From: Amycolatopsis benzoatilytica AK 16/65
GTDB lineage: Bacteria; Actinomycetota; Actinomycetes; Mycobacteriales; Pseudonocardiaceae
NCBI RefSeq assembly: GCF_000383915.1
Contig: NZ_KB912942.1
Location: 2,640,561 to 2,704,560 of the forward strand
DNA: 64,000 bases
Reading direction: 5' to 3'
The position numbers were made by a program, and so were the translations under genes. Shown here one piece after another: positions 28,493 through 36,713 of this stretch. Each line of letters begins with the position of its first letter. Position 1 is the first letter of the stretch. Under the pieces are notes generated by a model, which saw only the letters and a program-made list of their open reading frames with translations, did no database searches and was not told the DNA's origin.

Positions 28493-29002
28493 CTACCTGC
28501 CCGTCCCGCCGGAGGTGAACACCAGCTGACCGTCGGTCTCCCCGACGGCCCGGAACCCGGCCTTTTCCAGCACCCTTGAGCTGGCCGGGTTCCCGGGCAG
28601 CACGTACGCGCGCAGTTCGGCCGCCAGACCGGGCTCTGGATGTTCCTCGTGCCATCGCCGCAATGCCCGAGCCAGTTCCGTCGCCAACCCCTTGCCCCAC
28701 GCCGTGCGGGCCAGGACATAGCCGAGCTCCCGGTGCCCGGTGCGGTGCGCGACCCCGAATCCGGCGCGCCCGAGGAATCCGCCTTCGCCCGCTACTCGCC
28801 ACTTCGACCAGCCCCGCTGACGGTGCTCGGCGATGAACTCCGCCAGCCGGACCCGCGTCGCGGTGCGGTCCTGCGGTCCGCTCGCCATCTGCCGCATCAC
28901 CGCCTCGTCGGCGTGCAGCGCGGCGAGGTCGTCGAGGTCCTCCGGAAGCCACGTGGTCAGCCGGAGCCGGGCGGTACGCAGGATTTCCGAGCGACCGGTC
29001 AC
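28493..29002 (-). CDS. GNAT-family N-acetyltransferase (RimJ-like)
   Basis: 169 residues. ILRTARLRLTTWLPEDLDDLAALHADE is the typical start of RimJ/RimL-type acetyltransferases; GFLGRAGFG, ELGYVLARTAWGKGLATELARALRRW (acetyl-CoA-binding motif A) and NPASSRVLEKAGF follow. Substrate unknown: ribosomal protein, antibiotic or metabolite. It stands alone and is divergent from the diiron oxygenase operon. Confidence 0.9.
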   Translation of the reverse strand: MTGRSEILRTARLRLTTWLPEDLDDLAALHADEAVMRQMASGPQDRTATRVRLAEFIAEHRQRGWSKWRVAGEGGFLGRAGFGVAHRTGHRELGYVLARTAWGKGLATELARALRRWHEEHPEPGLAAELRAYVLPGNPASSRVLEKAGFRAVGETDGQLVFTSGGTGR

Positions 29003-29077
29003 CCGGGCATCTTCGCAGGTCAGCGCGTCATCGTCAGCGGCGCGACACGCGGTTCGCTCCCACCTCTCGCGATACGG

Positions 29078-29126
29078 CCGATTAGGTGTTACCTTAGGTA
29101 ACAGTGAATCGCGGTAACGCCTAATC
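29078..29126. promoter_or_regulatory. Composite palindromic operator before the diiron oxygenase operon
   Basis: Two 15-base arms, CGATTAGGTGTTACC at 29078 and GGTAACGCCTAATCG at 29112, are inverted with one mismatch. Inside them GTTACC-TTA-GGTAAC (29087-29101) is a further perfect palindrome, giving three GTTACC half-sites. It ends 25 bases before the oxygenase start, ideal for a repressor such as a TetR dimer pair; the regulator gene is not adjacent. Confidence 0.7.
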
Positions 29127-29150
29127 GATGTGGATCCGGGAGGACCGAAG

Positions 29151-30065
29151 ATGACCGCCGACGTGCAGCACGCACCGGAAGCAGCCCCGTCCGGCCGGCA
29201 CGAGACCGCGCAGCGGCTGCTCGATTCCTCCGCGACGCTCTCCTACGACCCGGCCACCGAAGTGGACTGGGAAACCCCGCTGGACAAGGACTTCCACGGG
29301 GCCAGCCCGGAGTGGAGCACGCTCTACGGCACCCGTTACTGGGCCGAGATGACCCCGGAGCAGCAGAAGGAACTGACCCGCCAGGAGGCGGCGTCGGTGG
29401 CGAGCACCGGCATCTGGTTCGAGATGATCCTCCAGCAGATGGTGCTGCGCGATTTCTACGCGAAGGACCCGACCGACCCGGCGTTCCAGTGGGCGCTGAC
29501 CGAGATCGCCGACGAATGCCGGCACTCGATCATGTTCGCCCGCGGCGCCGCGAAGCTCGGCGCTCCCCCGTACCGTCCGCGCAAGCTCGCCGTCGAACTC
29601 GGCCGGGTCTTCAAGGCCACTGCCAGCGGCGAAGCGGCGTACGCGGCGATTCTGGTGGCCGAAGAGGTCCTCGATGTGATGCAGCGCGACTGGATGCGCG
29701 ACGAGCGCGTGGTCCCGTTCGTCCGGACCATCAACAACATCCACGTGGTCGAAGAGTCGCGGCACATGAAGTTCGCCCGCGACGAGACGCGTAAGCAGTT
29801 GGAGGGCGCCGGTTTCGTCCGCCGCCACATCAACGCGCTGGTGATCGCCATCGCGTCGTACTTCATCGTCAGCAGCATGGTCAACCGCGACGTGTACCAG
29901 CACGCCGGGCTCGACTCCGAGCGCGCGCTGCGCGAGGCGAAGGCCAACGAGCACCACAAGTCGATGATGCGGTCGAGCTGTGCCGGGCTGATGGAGTTCC
30001 TCGGCTCGTGCGGGCTGCTGACCAAGCCGGCACTGGTGTTCTACAAGCGAGCGAACCTGATCTGA
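29151..30065 (+). CDS. AurF-like diiron oxygenase
   Basis: 304 residues from an ATG at 29151. The ferritin-like diiron ligands are visible: Glu91 (WFEMIL), Glu122 and His125 (ECRH), Glu171 or 172 (AEEVLD), and Glu202 and His205 (ESRH). AurF relatives are N-oxygenases making nitro groups, but most actinobacterial members are uncharacterised. The next gene, one base away, is a ferredoxin-NADP reductase fusion that probably supplies electrons. A strong palindromic operator lies upstream. The N-terminal 20 residues are disordered. Confidence 0.8.
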   Translation: MTADVQHAPEAAPSGRHETAQRLLDSSATLSYDPATEVDWETPLDKDFHGASPEWSTLYGTRYWAEMTPEQQKELTRQEAASVASTGIWFEMILQQMVLRDFYAKDPTDPAFQWALTEIADECRHSIMFARGAAKLGAPPYRPRKLAVELGRVFKATASGEAAYAAILVAEEVLDVMQRDWMRDERVVPFVRTINNIHVVEESRHMKFARDETRKQLEGAGFVRRHINALVIAIASYFIVSSMVNRDVYQHAGLDSERALREAKANEHHKSMMRSSCAGLMEFLGSCGLLTKPALVFYKRANLI

Positions 30066-30066
30066 C

Positions 30067-31569
30067 ATGGCCTTCGCGATCACTCAGACCTGCTGCAACG
30101 ACGCGACCTGCGTGTCGGTCTGCCCGGTCAACTGCATCCACCCGACGCCCGACGAGCCGGACTTCGGCACCACCGAGATGCTTTACGTGGACCCGAAGTC
30201 CTGCATCGACTGCGGCGCCTGTGCTGACGCCTGCCCGGTCGACGCGATCTTCCCGGTCGACCTGCTCACCGATTCGCTGAAGGTGTACGCCGGGATCAAC
30301 GCGGATTTCTACGCAGACCGCGAGCCGGCCGCCGCGAACCCGGCGCCGAACTTCCACCGGTGGGGTCCGCCGGCCTTCGACCGGGACATCCCGAGCGACT
30401 TCGCGCCCGCGGACATCGCCGTGGTCGGCACCGGCCCGGCTGGCATGTACGCGGTGGAAGACCTGTTGCTGCACACCAACGCGCGCGTCACGCTCATCGA
30501 CCGGCTGCCGGTCGCGGGCGGTCTCGTGCGCTACGGCGTCGCCCCGGACCACCCGGACACCAAACGGATCGGCGAAGCGTTCGAGCGATTCCACAACCAC
30601 CCGCGGCTGCGCCTGAAGCTGGGCGTGGAAGTCGGCCGTCACGTCACCGTGGACGAACTGGCCGCCCGGCACGACGCGGTGATCTACGCCGTCGGCGCGT
30701 CCGCCGCGCGCAGCCTGGGCGTCGAGGGCGAAGACCTGCCCGGCAGCCTCGCCGCGACCACCGTCGTCGCCTGGTACAACGGCCACCCGGACGTCTCCGC
30801 GCACGCGATCGACCTGTCCGCGGAACGAGTCGTGCTCGTGGGCACCGGCAACGTCGCCCTCGACGTCGCCCGCATCCTCACCGCCGATCCGGACGACCTG
30901 GCCGGAACCACGATCGCCCCGCACGCGCTGGAACAGTTGCGCTCCAGCAAGGTCCGCGAGGTAGTCCTGCTGGCCCGGCGCGGTCCGGAGGATGCCGCCT
31001 ACACCTCGCCCGAGCTGATCGCGCTGTCCCAGCGCGCCGGCGTCCCACTGGTGGTCGACGCCGACGACCCGCGCACCGCCGAGGCGATCGCCGCCGGCAC
31101 GGGCAAAGCCGCGCTGCTGCGAGGCCTTGCCCAGGAAACGGTCGACTGGACTGCCCCTCCGGCCGACGGCACCCGCCGGATCGTCCTGCGCTTCCACTCC
31201 GCGCCGCTGTCGGTCACCGGCGACCGGCAGGTGCGCGGGCTGCGCGTCTCCGGCCCCGGGGAGCCGGTCGAGATCGCCGCCGGCCAGGTCGTGCGGGCAG
31301 TGGGCTATCGAGGCCGCCCGGTGCCCGGCTTGCCGTTCGACGACGCTTCCGGAACCGTGCCGCACTCCGCCGGCCGGGTCGAGGGCCGGGCCGGAACGTA
31401 CGTGGTCGGCTGGATCAAGCGCGGCCCGTCCGGCGGGATCGGCGCGAACCGGACCTGCGCCCGGGAAACCGTGGCGACGCTGCTGGAGGACATCACCTCC
31501 GGCCGGGTCGCGGTCCGCCCGCGCCGCTCGCGAGTCGCCGCACTGGCCGCCCGGGTCCGCGGCCGGTAA
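30067..31569 (+). CDS. fprB: Ferredoxin-ferredoxin:NADP reductase fusion (FprB type)
   Basis: 500 residues. The N-terminal ferredoxin domain has two cysteine sets (Cys15, Cys19, Cys23 with Cys9 or 10; then Cys46, Cys49, Cys52, Cys56), fitting a 7Fe or 8Fe ferredoxin. From about residue 115 an adrenodoxin-reductase-like FAD/NADP module follows (IAVVGTGPAGMYA, GGLVRYGVAPDHPDTK, VLVGTGNVALDVARIL, GWIKRGPSGGIGANR). It passes electrons from NADPH to a partner, here most likely the diiron oxygenase, whose stop is one base before this start. Confidence 0.92.
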   Translation: MAFAITQTCCNDATCVSVCPVNCIHPTPDEPDFGTTEMLYVDPKSCIDCGACADACPVDAIFPVDLLTDSLKVYAGINADFYADREPAAANPAPNFHRWGPPAFDRDIPSDFAPADIAVVGTGPAGMYAVEDLLLHTNARVTLIDRLPVAGGLVRYGVAPDHPDTKRIGEAFERFHNHPRLRLKLGVEVGRHVTVDELAARHDAVIYAVGASAARSLGVEGEDLPGSLAATTVVAWYNGHPDVSAHAIDLSAERVVLVGTGNVALDVARILTADPDDLAGTTIAPHALEQLRSSKVREVVLLARRGPEDAAYTSPELIALSQRAGVPLVVDADDPRTAEAIAAGTGKAALLRGLAQETVDWTAPPADGTRRIVLRFHSAPLSVTGDRQVRGLRVSGPGEPVEIAAGQVVRAVGYRGRPVPGLPFDDASGTVPHSAGRVEGRAGTYVVGWIKRGPSGGIGANRTCARETVATLLEDITSGRVAVRPRRSRVAALAARVRGR

Positions 31570-31579
31570 CCCCAGACTG

Positions 31580-31622
31580 CTGGCCTCCGCCCCGGCTGCA
31601 GGGGGCGCGGGGCGGAGGCCAG
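31580..31622. terminator. Bidirectional terminator hairpin
   Basis: A perfect 14-bp stem (CTGGCCTCCGCCCC) with a 15-base loop between the convergent stops of fprB (31569) and the small membrane protein (31626). Confidence 0.7.
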
Positions 31623-31625
31623 CGG

Positions 31626-31889
31626 CTATGCCAGTTCCTTGAGTTCTTGTTTCTCCGCGAGCAGATGCTGCATGTGCTCGTGCTGCTCGACAAGCTCGCG
31701 GTCGTCGCTGTCGGGGGCCTCGGGCGGTTCGGTCTCGGTCCCTTGCGGCGGGGGCGAAGGCGGGATGGTCAGCCCGCCGCCTCGTCGACCGCCGAAGCTC
31801 CCTCCGAAGAACGGGAACACCAGCGCGCCGCCGAGCAGGGCGAACCCGCTGCCGCCGAGGATCGCATAGAGCACCTGCGTCACGTTCAT
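31626..31889 (-). CDS. Small membrane protein with coiled-coil tail (87 aa)
   Basis: 87 residues from an ATG at 31889 overlapping the upstream stop (ATGA). One N-terminal membrane segment (VTQVLYAILGGSGFALLGGALVFPFFGG, residues 3-30), a Gly/Arg and Pro-rich linker, and a charged C-terminal helix (DRELVEQHEHMQHLLAEKQELKEL) likely to form a coiled coil. It is translated together with the 139-residue membrane protein, so the two may form a complex. No family recognised. Confidence 0.65.
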   Translation of the reverse strand: MNVTQVLYAILGGSGFALLGGALVFPFFGGSFGGRRGGGLTIPPSPPPQGTETEPPEAPDSDDRELVEQHEHMQHLLAEKQELKELA

Positions 31890-32305
31890 GCGCTCGTGGC
31901 CTGCTCTTCCGCTTTCGCCTTGCGGCGCCGTTTCGGGGCGGCCGGGATCCGGGTGCCGGCGTTCATCCGGGCGGCGAAGACCAGCAAACCCACCGCTCCG
32001 GAGAGACAGCCCAGCAGCGAGAACCCGGACACGTCGGCCTTGATCTCCTGCTTCAGCATCGCCATGGCGAACACGGCAAGGAACCCCGCCGCACTGGCCC
32101 CGGTCCCTTTGGCCACACCGAGGACCCTGTCGCGTTCCCATTCGAGGAGCTTGAGGTAATGGTGGTGCGCAGGGTCGACGAACAGCTGCGGCGTCCCGAT
32201 CCACCGGAACAACAGCACGGCCAGCGGGCCGACTACGGTGAATGCGGCGCCGACCGTCACCCATTCCGCCCAGCCGTGCGGCCAGAAATGCGCTGTCGCG
32301 GTCAT
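31886..32305 (-). CDS. Membrane protein with basic C-terminus (139 aa)
   Basis: 139 residues with a strong GGGAGG site upstream. Three hydrophobic segments (about 16-38, 72-86 and 93-110) are followed by a very basic tail (PKRRRKAKAEE). An aromatic and His-rich region (HFWPHGW, DPAHHHYLKLLEWERD) lies between them. The stop overlaps the start of the following 87-residue membrane protein. Function unknown. Confidence 0.65.
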   Translation of the reverse strand: MTATAHFWPHGWAEWVTVGAAFTVVGPLAVLLFRWIGTPQLFVDPAHHHYLKLLEWERDRVLGVAKGTGASAAGFLAVFAMAMLKQEIKADVSGFSLLGCLSGAVGLLVFAARMNAGTRIPAAPKRRRKAKAEEQATSA

Positions 32306-32371
32306 GTCCCGTCCACCTCCCCTGGTCGCGGCTCATTGTCTGCCCCGCGCCCGACTGGGGCAACACCCCGC

Positions 32372-33574
32372 TCATCGCCCAGCGCAACCCTGCGGGACCG
32401 GCACCGCGACGGGCGTTCGCCCGCCCGGTTTCCGGAACAACGTCGCAGTCCCCCGCTCCACCGCCAGTGCGCCCAGCAAGGTCACCCCGGCGATCACCAG
32501 CACCGAAACCGCCACGCCGACCGCCGCCGACAGCGCACCAAACGCCAGCGGAGCCACCGCCGCGCCGCCGAACAGTCCTAACTGGACCGTCGCGCCCGCT
32601 CGGGCGGCCTGGCCGGGCAGCACTCGCATGACCGCGGTCAGCAGCAGGCCGGTCCAGCCCCATCCACCGGCTACCGCGAGCGCCGCGCCGAGGACGAACG
32701 TGACCGGGTGCCCCAGCGAGATCAGCACCAGACCGAGCGCGCCACTCGCCATCATCACGGCCACTGCCCGCGGGTTGCGCCGCGGCGCACGGTCGGCGCG
32801 GATCCCGGCTGCCACCCGAACCGCGATCGCCAGCGCGCTCGAAACCGAGAGCATCGTCCCGGCCAGTGCCGGCGACAGGTGCGCGGTCGTGCCGAGCTGC
32901 ACGAAGAACGACGCCACCGCGTTCGAACCGATCGTCGCCAGTGCCGCGCCGACGGTCCACCAGACCAAGCCTCGCCCCACCTTCCGTGGCGCAGCCGCTT
33001 CGGCGGCAACCGGCGCGGCGATGCCTGCCTTGGCCAGCGGCGAAACGGCCGCAGCGGCAACCGGTACGACGATCGCCACAATCAGCGCGGCGCGCCAGCC
33101 GTAGGGTTCCGCGACCAGTCCGGCCAGCAGGCCCGGCAGCAGCGGTGCGGCACCGAGCGCGGCACCGGTCAGGCCGGTCGCGACCGACAGCCGGTGATCC
33201 GGGATCCGCGCCGCGATGTACCGCGCGGCGGCTGGTTGGGTCAGTGTGTTGCCCGCACCGGCGAGCAGCAGGGCGATCGCGAGCCCGACGACGCCGCGAG
33301 TAGCGAGTACCAGCGCCACCACCGACACCGCGCACATCGTCAGCAGCAGGATCGGCACCGGGAACCGGCCGGCGACGCGCCGGGCGACCGGCGAGCCCAA
33401 GGCGGTCAACGCGTAGAAGCCGCTCAGCAACAAGCCGAAACCGACTCCGCTGAGGTGCAGTTCGTGTTCGACCGGGGTGGCCAGCGACGCGACGGTGAAC
33501 ACCGGCGTCATGGCCGCGACGAGACCGAGAACGACCGCGCCGAGCCCCGGCCACGGATTCGCGTGCGTGTTCAT
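32372..33574 (-). CDS. MFS transporter (drug/metabolite exporter-like)
   Basis: 400 residues from an ATG at 33574 with about 12 hydrophobic segments. The first-half MFS signature appears as GLLLSGFYALTALGSPVARRVAGRF and a second-half counterpart near AAGIRADRAPRRNPR. It resembles YbfB/cyanate-type or arabinose-efflux-like MFS members. The start faces a LysR gene (start 33656), the classic regulator-transporter divergent layout; that LysR gene is split by the integrative element, so control of this exporter may be altered. Confidence 0.85.
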   Translation of the reverse strand: MNTHANPWPGLGAVVLGLVAAMTPVFTVASLATPVEHELHLSGVGFGLLLSGFYALTALGSPVARRVAGRFPVPILLLTMCAVSVVALVLATRGVVGLAIALLLAGAGNTLTQPAAARYIAARIPDHRLSVATGLTGAALGAAPLLPGLLAGLVAEPYGWRAALIVAIVVPVAAAAVSPLAKAGIAAPVAAEAAAPRKVGRGLVWWTVGAALATIGSNAVASFFVQLGTTAHLSPALAGTMLSVSSALAIAVRVAAGIRADRAPRRNPRAVAVMMASGALGLVLISLGHPVTFVLGAALAVAGGWGWTGLLLTAVMRVLPGQAARAGATVQLGLFGGAAVAPLAFGALSAAVGVAVSVLVIAGVTLLGALAVERGTATLFRKPGGRTPVAVPVPQGCAGR

Positions 33575-33655
33575 GGCACCAGCCTTGCGCGGGGACCTGG
33601 GTACGAGCCAAGACCCATGGTGATTCCTGGCAGGCATCACGAGTACCGTGGCCAG

Positions 33656-33757
33656 GTGCTGGATGTGTCGTCGCGGCTGCTGCGGTATTTCGTGACTGTA
33701 GCTGTGGATGTTCTAGTGCACACTGGATGCCATGGGTGTTTCGCAACCACGTCGTGA
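33656..33757 (+). pseudogene. 5' fragment of the LysR gene, cut by the integrative element
   Basis: A GTG at 33656 starts VLDVSSRLLRYFVTV, the first half of the LysR helix 1. At 33698-33699 host sequence ends and the frame runs into element DNA, stopping at 33757 inside the integrase gene. The missing part begins at 49224. Joining 33656-33699 to 49224-50070 gives 297 codons in frame. Confidence 0.85.
33686..33721. repeat. attL, left attachment site
   Basis: Host half TATTTCGTGACT, then GT (33698-33699) as the likely crossover dinucleotide, then element half ending in the arm TTCTAGTGCAC (33711-33721). The arm is the exact inverse complement of the arm in attR. The integrase start follows 10 bases later. 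Confidence 0.85.
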
Positions 33758-35267
33758 GCGGGGCCGGACGCTGATCGAGCGCGACCCTGACCAACTGGTT
33801 TGGGTGCTGCTGGCCCGCGAGTCGCGGGAGGCAGGCGCGGAGGGCGACGAGCAGGTCAACTATCAGCTCGGCGACCTGCGGGAGTTCGTTGCCGGGATCG
33901 GCGGGCGCGTTGAGCGCGAGGTGCCGGAATCGAACGTGTCCTCGTTCAAGCGGCGGCGGGTCATGCTGCCGGACGGCACGTACGGATACCGGGTGGTGCG
34001 TCCGGACTGGGAAGCCACCATGACGGCATTGCGGCGTGGCGAGGCCAACGCGTTGGCCGGGGTCGACATCGACCGGCTGACCCGCGATCCGCGCATTCTG
34101 GAAGACTTGATCGACGCGGTCGAGCTGTACGGCATTTACGTCGCGAGCATGACCGGGAACATCGATCTTTCCACGGACGCGGGTATTTCGGCTGCGCGGG
34201 GTCTGGTGAATCAGCGCAACACCGAGTCGCGGAATACCTCGCGGCGCGTGTCGGACGGGAAGCGGCGCGCGGCAGCGCGAGGCCAGCACAACGGTGGTCG
34301 GATGCGGCCGTTCGGATGGCGAAAGGACCGGGTCACGATCAACAAGCGGGAAGCCGCGCACATCCGGCGGGAGCTTCCGCGCATTCGCGCAGGAGTTTCG
34401 CCGTTGACGCTGGCGAACGAGTGGAACAAGCGTCGAATTCCTACGGTGACAGGTGTACCGTGGCGCGCAGGGACGGTCCGCAACATGTTTCTCCGGCCGC
34501 GTATGTGCGGCCAGGCTGTGTATCGCGGCGAGGTCGTGAAAGACGAACAAGGGAAACCCGTTCGCGGCAGGTGGGAGCCGATTCTTACTGATGACGAGCA
34601 CGCGGAAGTGGTGCGCGCGTGGGGGCCGTCCGGACCGGAGTCGCATTCCCGGCTCGGAGGCAAGGGCCGGGGCTATCGCACGAACCATCTCCTGTCGCCG
34701 TTCGTGCGATGCGGCAAGTGCAACGCGCGCATGATCGGTTCATCGCGCCGAGACCAACGCACCAAGGAGCTTGTGGAGATCTACCGGTGCCCGACGAAAG
34801 GACAGGGCGGGTGCGCGGGCATCGCGCGCAGCGCCGAACCGGTGGATGCGTACGTGACTGCGTTGGTGCTGGCCGAGCACGAGAAGATCCAGTCTCGGAA
34901 ATTCGAGGACCTGCCCCCATGGCCGAAACAGAAGGAACTGGATGACGCGGAGGACAGGATTGCCGAATCCACGCGCGAGTATGAAGCGGGTCGCTACTCG
35001 GCGGAGCGGTACTTCCCGAGCCTGGCGCGGATGGAAGCGCAGGTTGCAGAGCTGCGGCGCGAGGCGCGCAGGTACGAGCGACGGCGTGACTCGCGCCGCG
35101 CTGTGGTCGCGAACCTGCGGAAAGAGTGGGACAAGCCGGACTTCACGATCGAGCAGAAACAGGCCGCGATCGCGAAAAGCTTGGTAGCCGTGGTCATCGG
35201 ACCTGCGAACAAGGGCGGCCGGTTCCACCCGGACCAGATCACGCCGATCTTCCGCGATGACGCGTGA
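33732..35267 (+). CDS. int: Large serine integrase
   Basis: 511 residues. The N-terminal resolvase domain has catalytic Ser31 (LLARESREAG) and VDIDRLTRD with the active-site arginine region; a recombinase domain follows (GWRKDRVTINKREAAHIRREL, NEWNKRRIPTVTGVPW, VRNMFLRPRMCG), then a zinc ribbon (CGKCNARM ... CPTKGQGGC, about 326-360) and a coiled coil (about 395-455). This is the layout of phiC31-type integrases. The ATG at 33732 lies 11 bases after the attL arm, with no clear ribosome-binding site, and overlaps the truncated LysR frame. Confidence 0.95.
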   Translation: MGVSQPRRERGRTLIERDPDQLVWVLLARESREAGAEGDEQVNYQLGDLREFVAGIGGRVEREVPESNVSSFKRRRVMLPDGTYGYRVVRPDWEATMTALRRGEANALAGVDIDRLTRDPRILEDLIDAVELYGIYVASMTGNIDLSTDAGISAARGLVNQRNTESRNTSRRVSDGKRRAAARGQHNGGRMRPFGWRKDRVTINKREAAHIRRELPRIRAGVSPLTLANEWNKRRIPTVTGVPWRAGTVRNMFLRPRMCGQAVYRGEVVKDEQGKPVRGRWEPILTDDEHAEVVRAWGPSGPESHSRLGGKGRGYRTNHLLSPFVRCGKCNARMIGSSRRDQRTKELVEIYRCPTKGQGGCAGIARSAEPVDAYVTALVLAEHEKIQSRKFEDLPPWPKQKELDDAEDRIAESTREYEAGRYSAERYFPSLARMEAQVAELRREARRYERRRDSRRAVVANLRKEWDKPDFTIEQKQAAIAKSLVAVVIGPANKGGRFHPDQITPIFRDDA

Positions 35268-35284
35268 AGTGCTAGACAGAAGTA

Positions 35285-35329
35285 GGCGGCCCCATGCTCC
35301 CCTCCCCCTCAGAGCATGGGGCCGCCTTT
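35285..35329 (+). terminator. Terminator of the integrase gene
   Basis: A perfect 15-bp stem (GGCGGCCCCATGCTC) with a 12-base loop is followed by TTTC, 17 bases after the integrase stop. It may also stop transcripts from the right-hand gene. Confidence 0.85.
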
Positions 35330-35357
35330 CGTACGCCAGAGACGGGGCCGTGAACCG

Positions 35358-36539
35358 TCACACCATTTGCTTGAGCGCGTCGTAGAGCCCGTTTCCCGCC
35401 GCGCCTATGATCAGCTGACTGGCCACGCCCAAGATCACTGTCACAGCTCTGCGCACTGCGTCCGTGACCGGCGCGTTCTGTTCAACGGCCGTGGCGATCG
35501 TCTCGGTCTCTCGTTCCACGGTAACGAGCGCGTGTTCGTTGAGTTGCGCTCGCAACTCCGGCTGCCGGAGAACTCCGAGCAGTTGGCGCAACGCAGCAAG
35601 TTCCGGTTTTGATACGCCCTCGGTCGAGTGGTGAACGTTGCTCGCGGTGCCCGAGTCCCGAGCAACGAAACCCACGTTGTGGTCGCCGAACTGCATAACG
35701 CCGTCGTTGTTGATGGTCATCGGTCGTCGCTCCTCTGCGTCCGGGATTAGTTCGATGCCGCGCCTGCGTTCGCTCGATAACAGCCACACCTTGCCAGCAC
35801 CAGTCAGGGTCAATCGCTTAGCGTCTAGGCCGATCATTCCCAGCCGAGCAGCAGCGTCCATCGCACGCCGGGCAAGGTCTTCCGGCCATCCGGCCCTGCC
35901 CAGCTTAGTCAAGCAGTCTTCCGCCGACAGGCCGGGACGATCCTTCCATAACATGCGGAGGAACGCCGTGACAAGCGGCTCCAGTTCCTCAAACTGGGAT
36001 TTCACGGGCTTCGGCTTACGGAACCGGGCCATGGGGTCAGTCAGCTTGAACACGACCAGCTTCTCAAACGGTAAGAACTCGCCGTGGCTTCCAGAGACGT
36101 ATCCAACTCGACGGCAGTGTGCCTTGCCGTGATGTACAAAAGTGGCAGCGATCTGCGTTACTTGAACGGTGCCGTGTATCCGGAATTCGCCCGGCTCGGC
36201 GAAAGCCTTGGGTGCCGGAGCCAACACCCACATTCCGGGCAGCACCGAATCGGCTGCCATCCATTCCCACCGCACACCAGGCGTGAACCACATCGTAGCC
36301 AGCAATAAAAGGCCGGTTCCGCCTGCAATTCCCCCGGCAAGGCCGAGTCCGGCTGTCACTCCAATAGTGCCTAGTCCGAATAACGCGATCGCAACGCCCG
36401 CCACGTTGCCTAACTGCACGGCTGTACGGCAACGCCCCAACGGACGCCTGCCACCGTTCGGCAAGTAATGGTCGAAATTCGGACAGGCAGCCACGTCGAA
36501 GCGAACGATTGCACCCGCCGCATGCCCAAACAACCCCAT
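35358..36539 (-). CDS. Element protein: membrane segments, winged-helix-like region and GDHN motif
   Basis: 393 residues after a good GGGGAGGG site. In order: N-terminal His/Cys region (1-38), a Gly-rich hydrophobic double span (about 41-85), a beta-rich region (90-165), a winged-helix-like segment (about 185-255), an NNDGVMQFGDHN motif (277-288), a helical region, and an amphipathic C-terminal helix (360-392). An internal ATG at 35720 (residue 274, MTINNDG) follows AGGAG and could yield a 120-residue second product. Motifs of the form NNxGxxxxGDxN occur in actinobacterial signalling and conflict proteins, but no function can be named. Confidence 0.65.
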   Translation of the reverse strand: MGLFGHAAGAIVRFDVAACPNFDHYLPNGGRRPLGRCRTAVQLGNVAGVAIALFGLGTIGVTAGLGLAGGIAGGTGLLLLATMWFTPGVRWEWMAADSVLPGMWVLAPAPKAFAEPGEFRIHGTVQVTQIAATFVHHGKAHCRRVGYVSGSHGEFLPFEKLVVFKLTDPMARFRKPKPVKSQFEELEPLVTAFLRMLWKDRPGLSAEDCLTKLGRAGWPEDLARRAMDAAARLGMIGLDAKRLTLTGAGKVWLLSSERRRGIELIPDAEERRPMTINNDGVMQFGDHNVGFVARDSGTASNVHHSTEGVSKPELAALRQLLGVLRQPELRAQLNEHALVTVERETETIATAVEQNAPVTDAVRRAVTVILGVASQLIIGAAGNGLYDALKQMV

Positions 36540-36642
36540 GGCAACCCTCCCCGGTTACGAGCTACGGCGTGGATCTTACGTGCTTGTACCCGCAACCGGG
36601 CGGATTTCGGCGGCCGAAACGCTGAGTCTCCGGGGACAGAAG

Positions 36643-36677
36643 CCGCAGCCCGCACCCCGTGCGGGCGCGGGCTGCGG
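36643..36677 (-). terminator. Hairpin after the transfer operon
   Basis: An 11-bp perfect stem (CCGCAGCCCGC) with a 13-base loop lies 37 bases beyond the last transfer-operon stop. No T-run. It probably separates the operon from the membrane/winged-helix gene downstream. Confidence 0.5.
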
Positions 36678-36713
36678 GTCCGGCGGATGTGCTGGTCCGC
36701 TTCCTGGGGATTG

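Noticed and set aside
33656..33757. The 33-codon LysR fragment as a functional short peptide
   Set aside because: It is the N-terminal half of a split gene fused to element sequence; the fit to 49224 onward explains it fully.
31626..34688. A 1020-codon minus-strand frame crossing the left end of the element
   Set aside because: It runs antisense to the integrase and out of frame with the MFS and small membrane genes, which have recognisable families; it also crosses the att site, so it cannot be ancestral.
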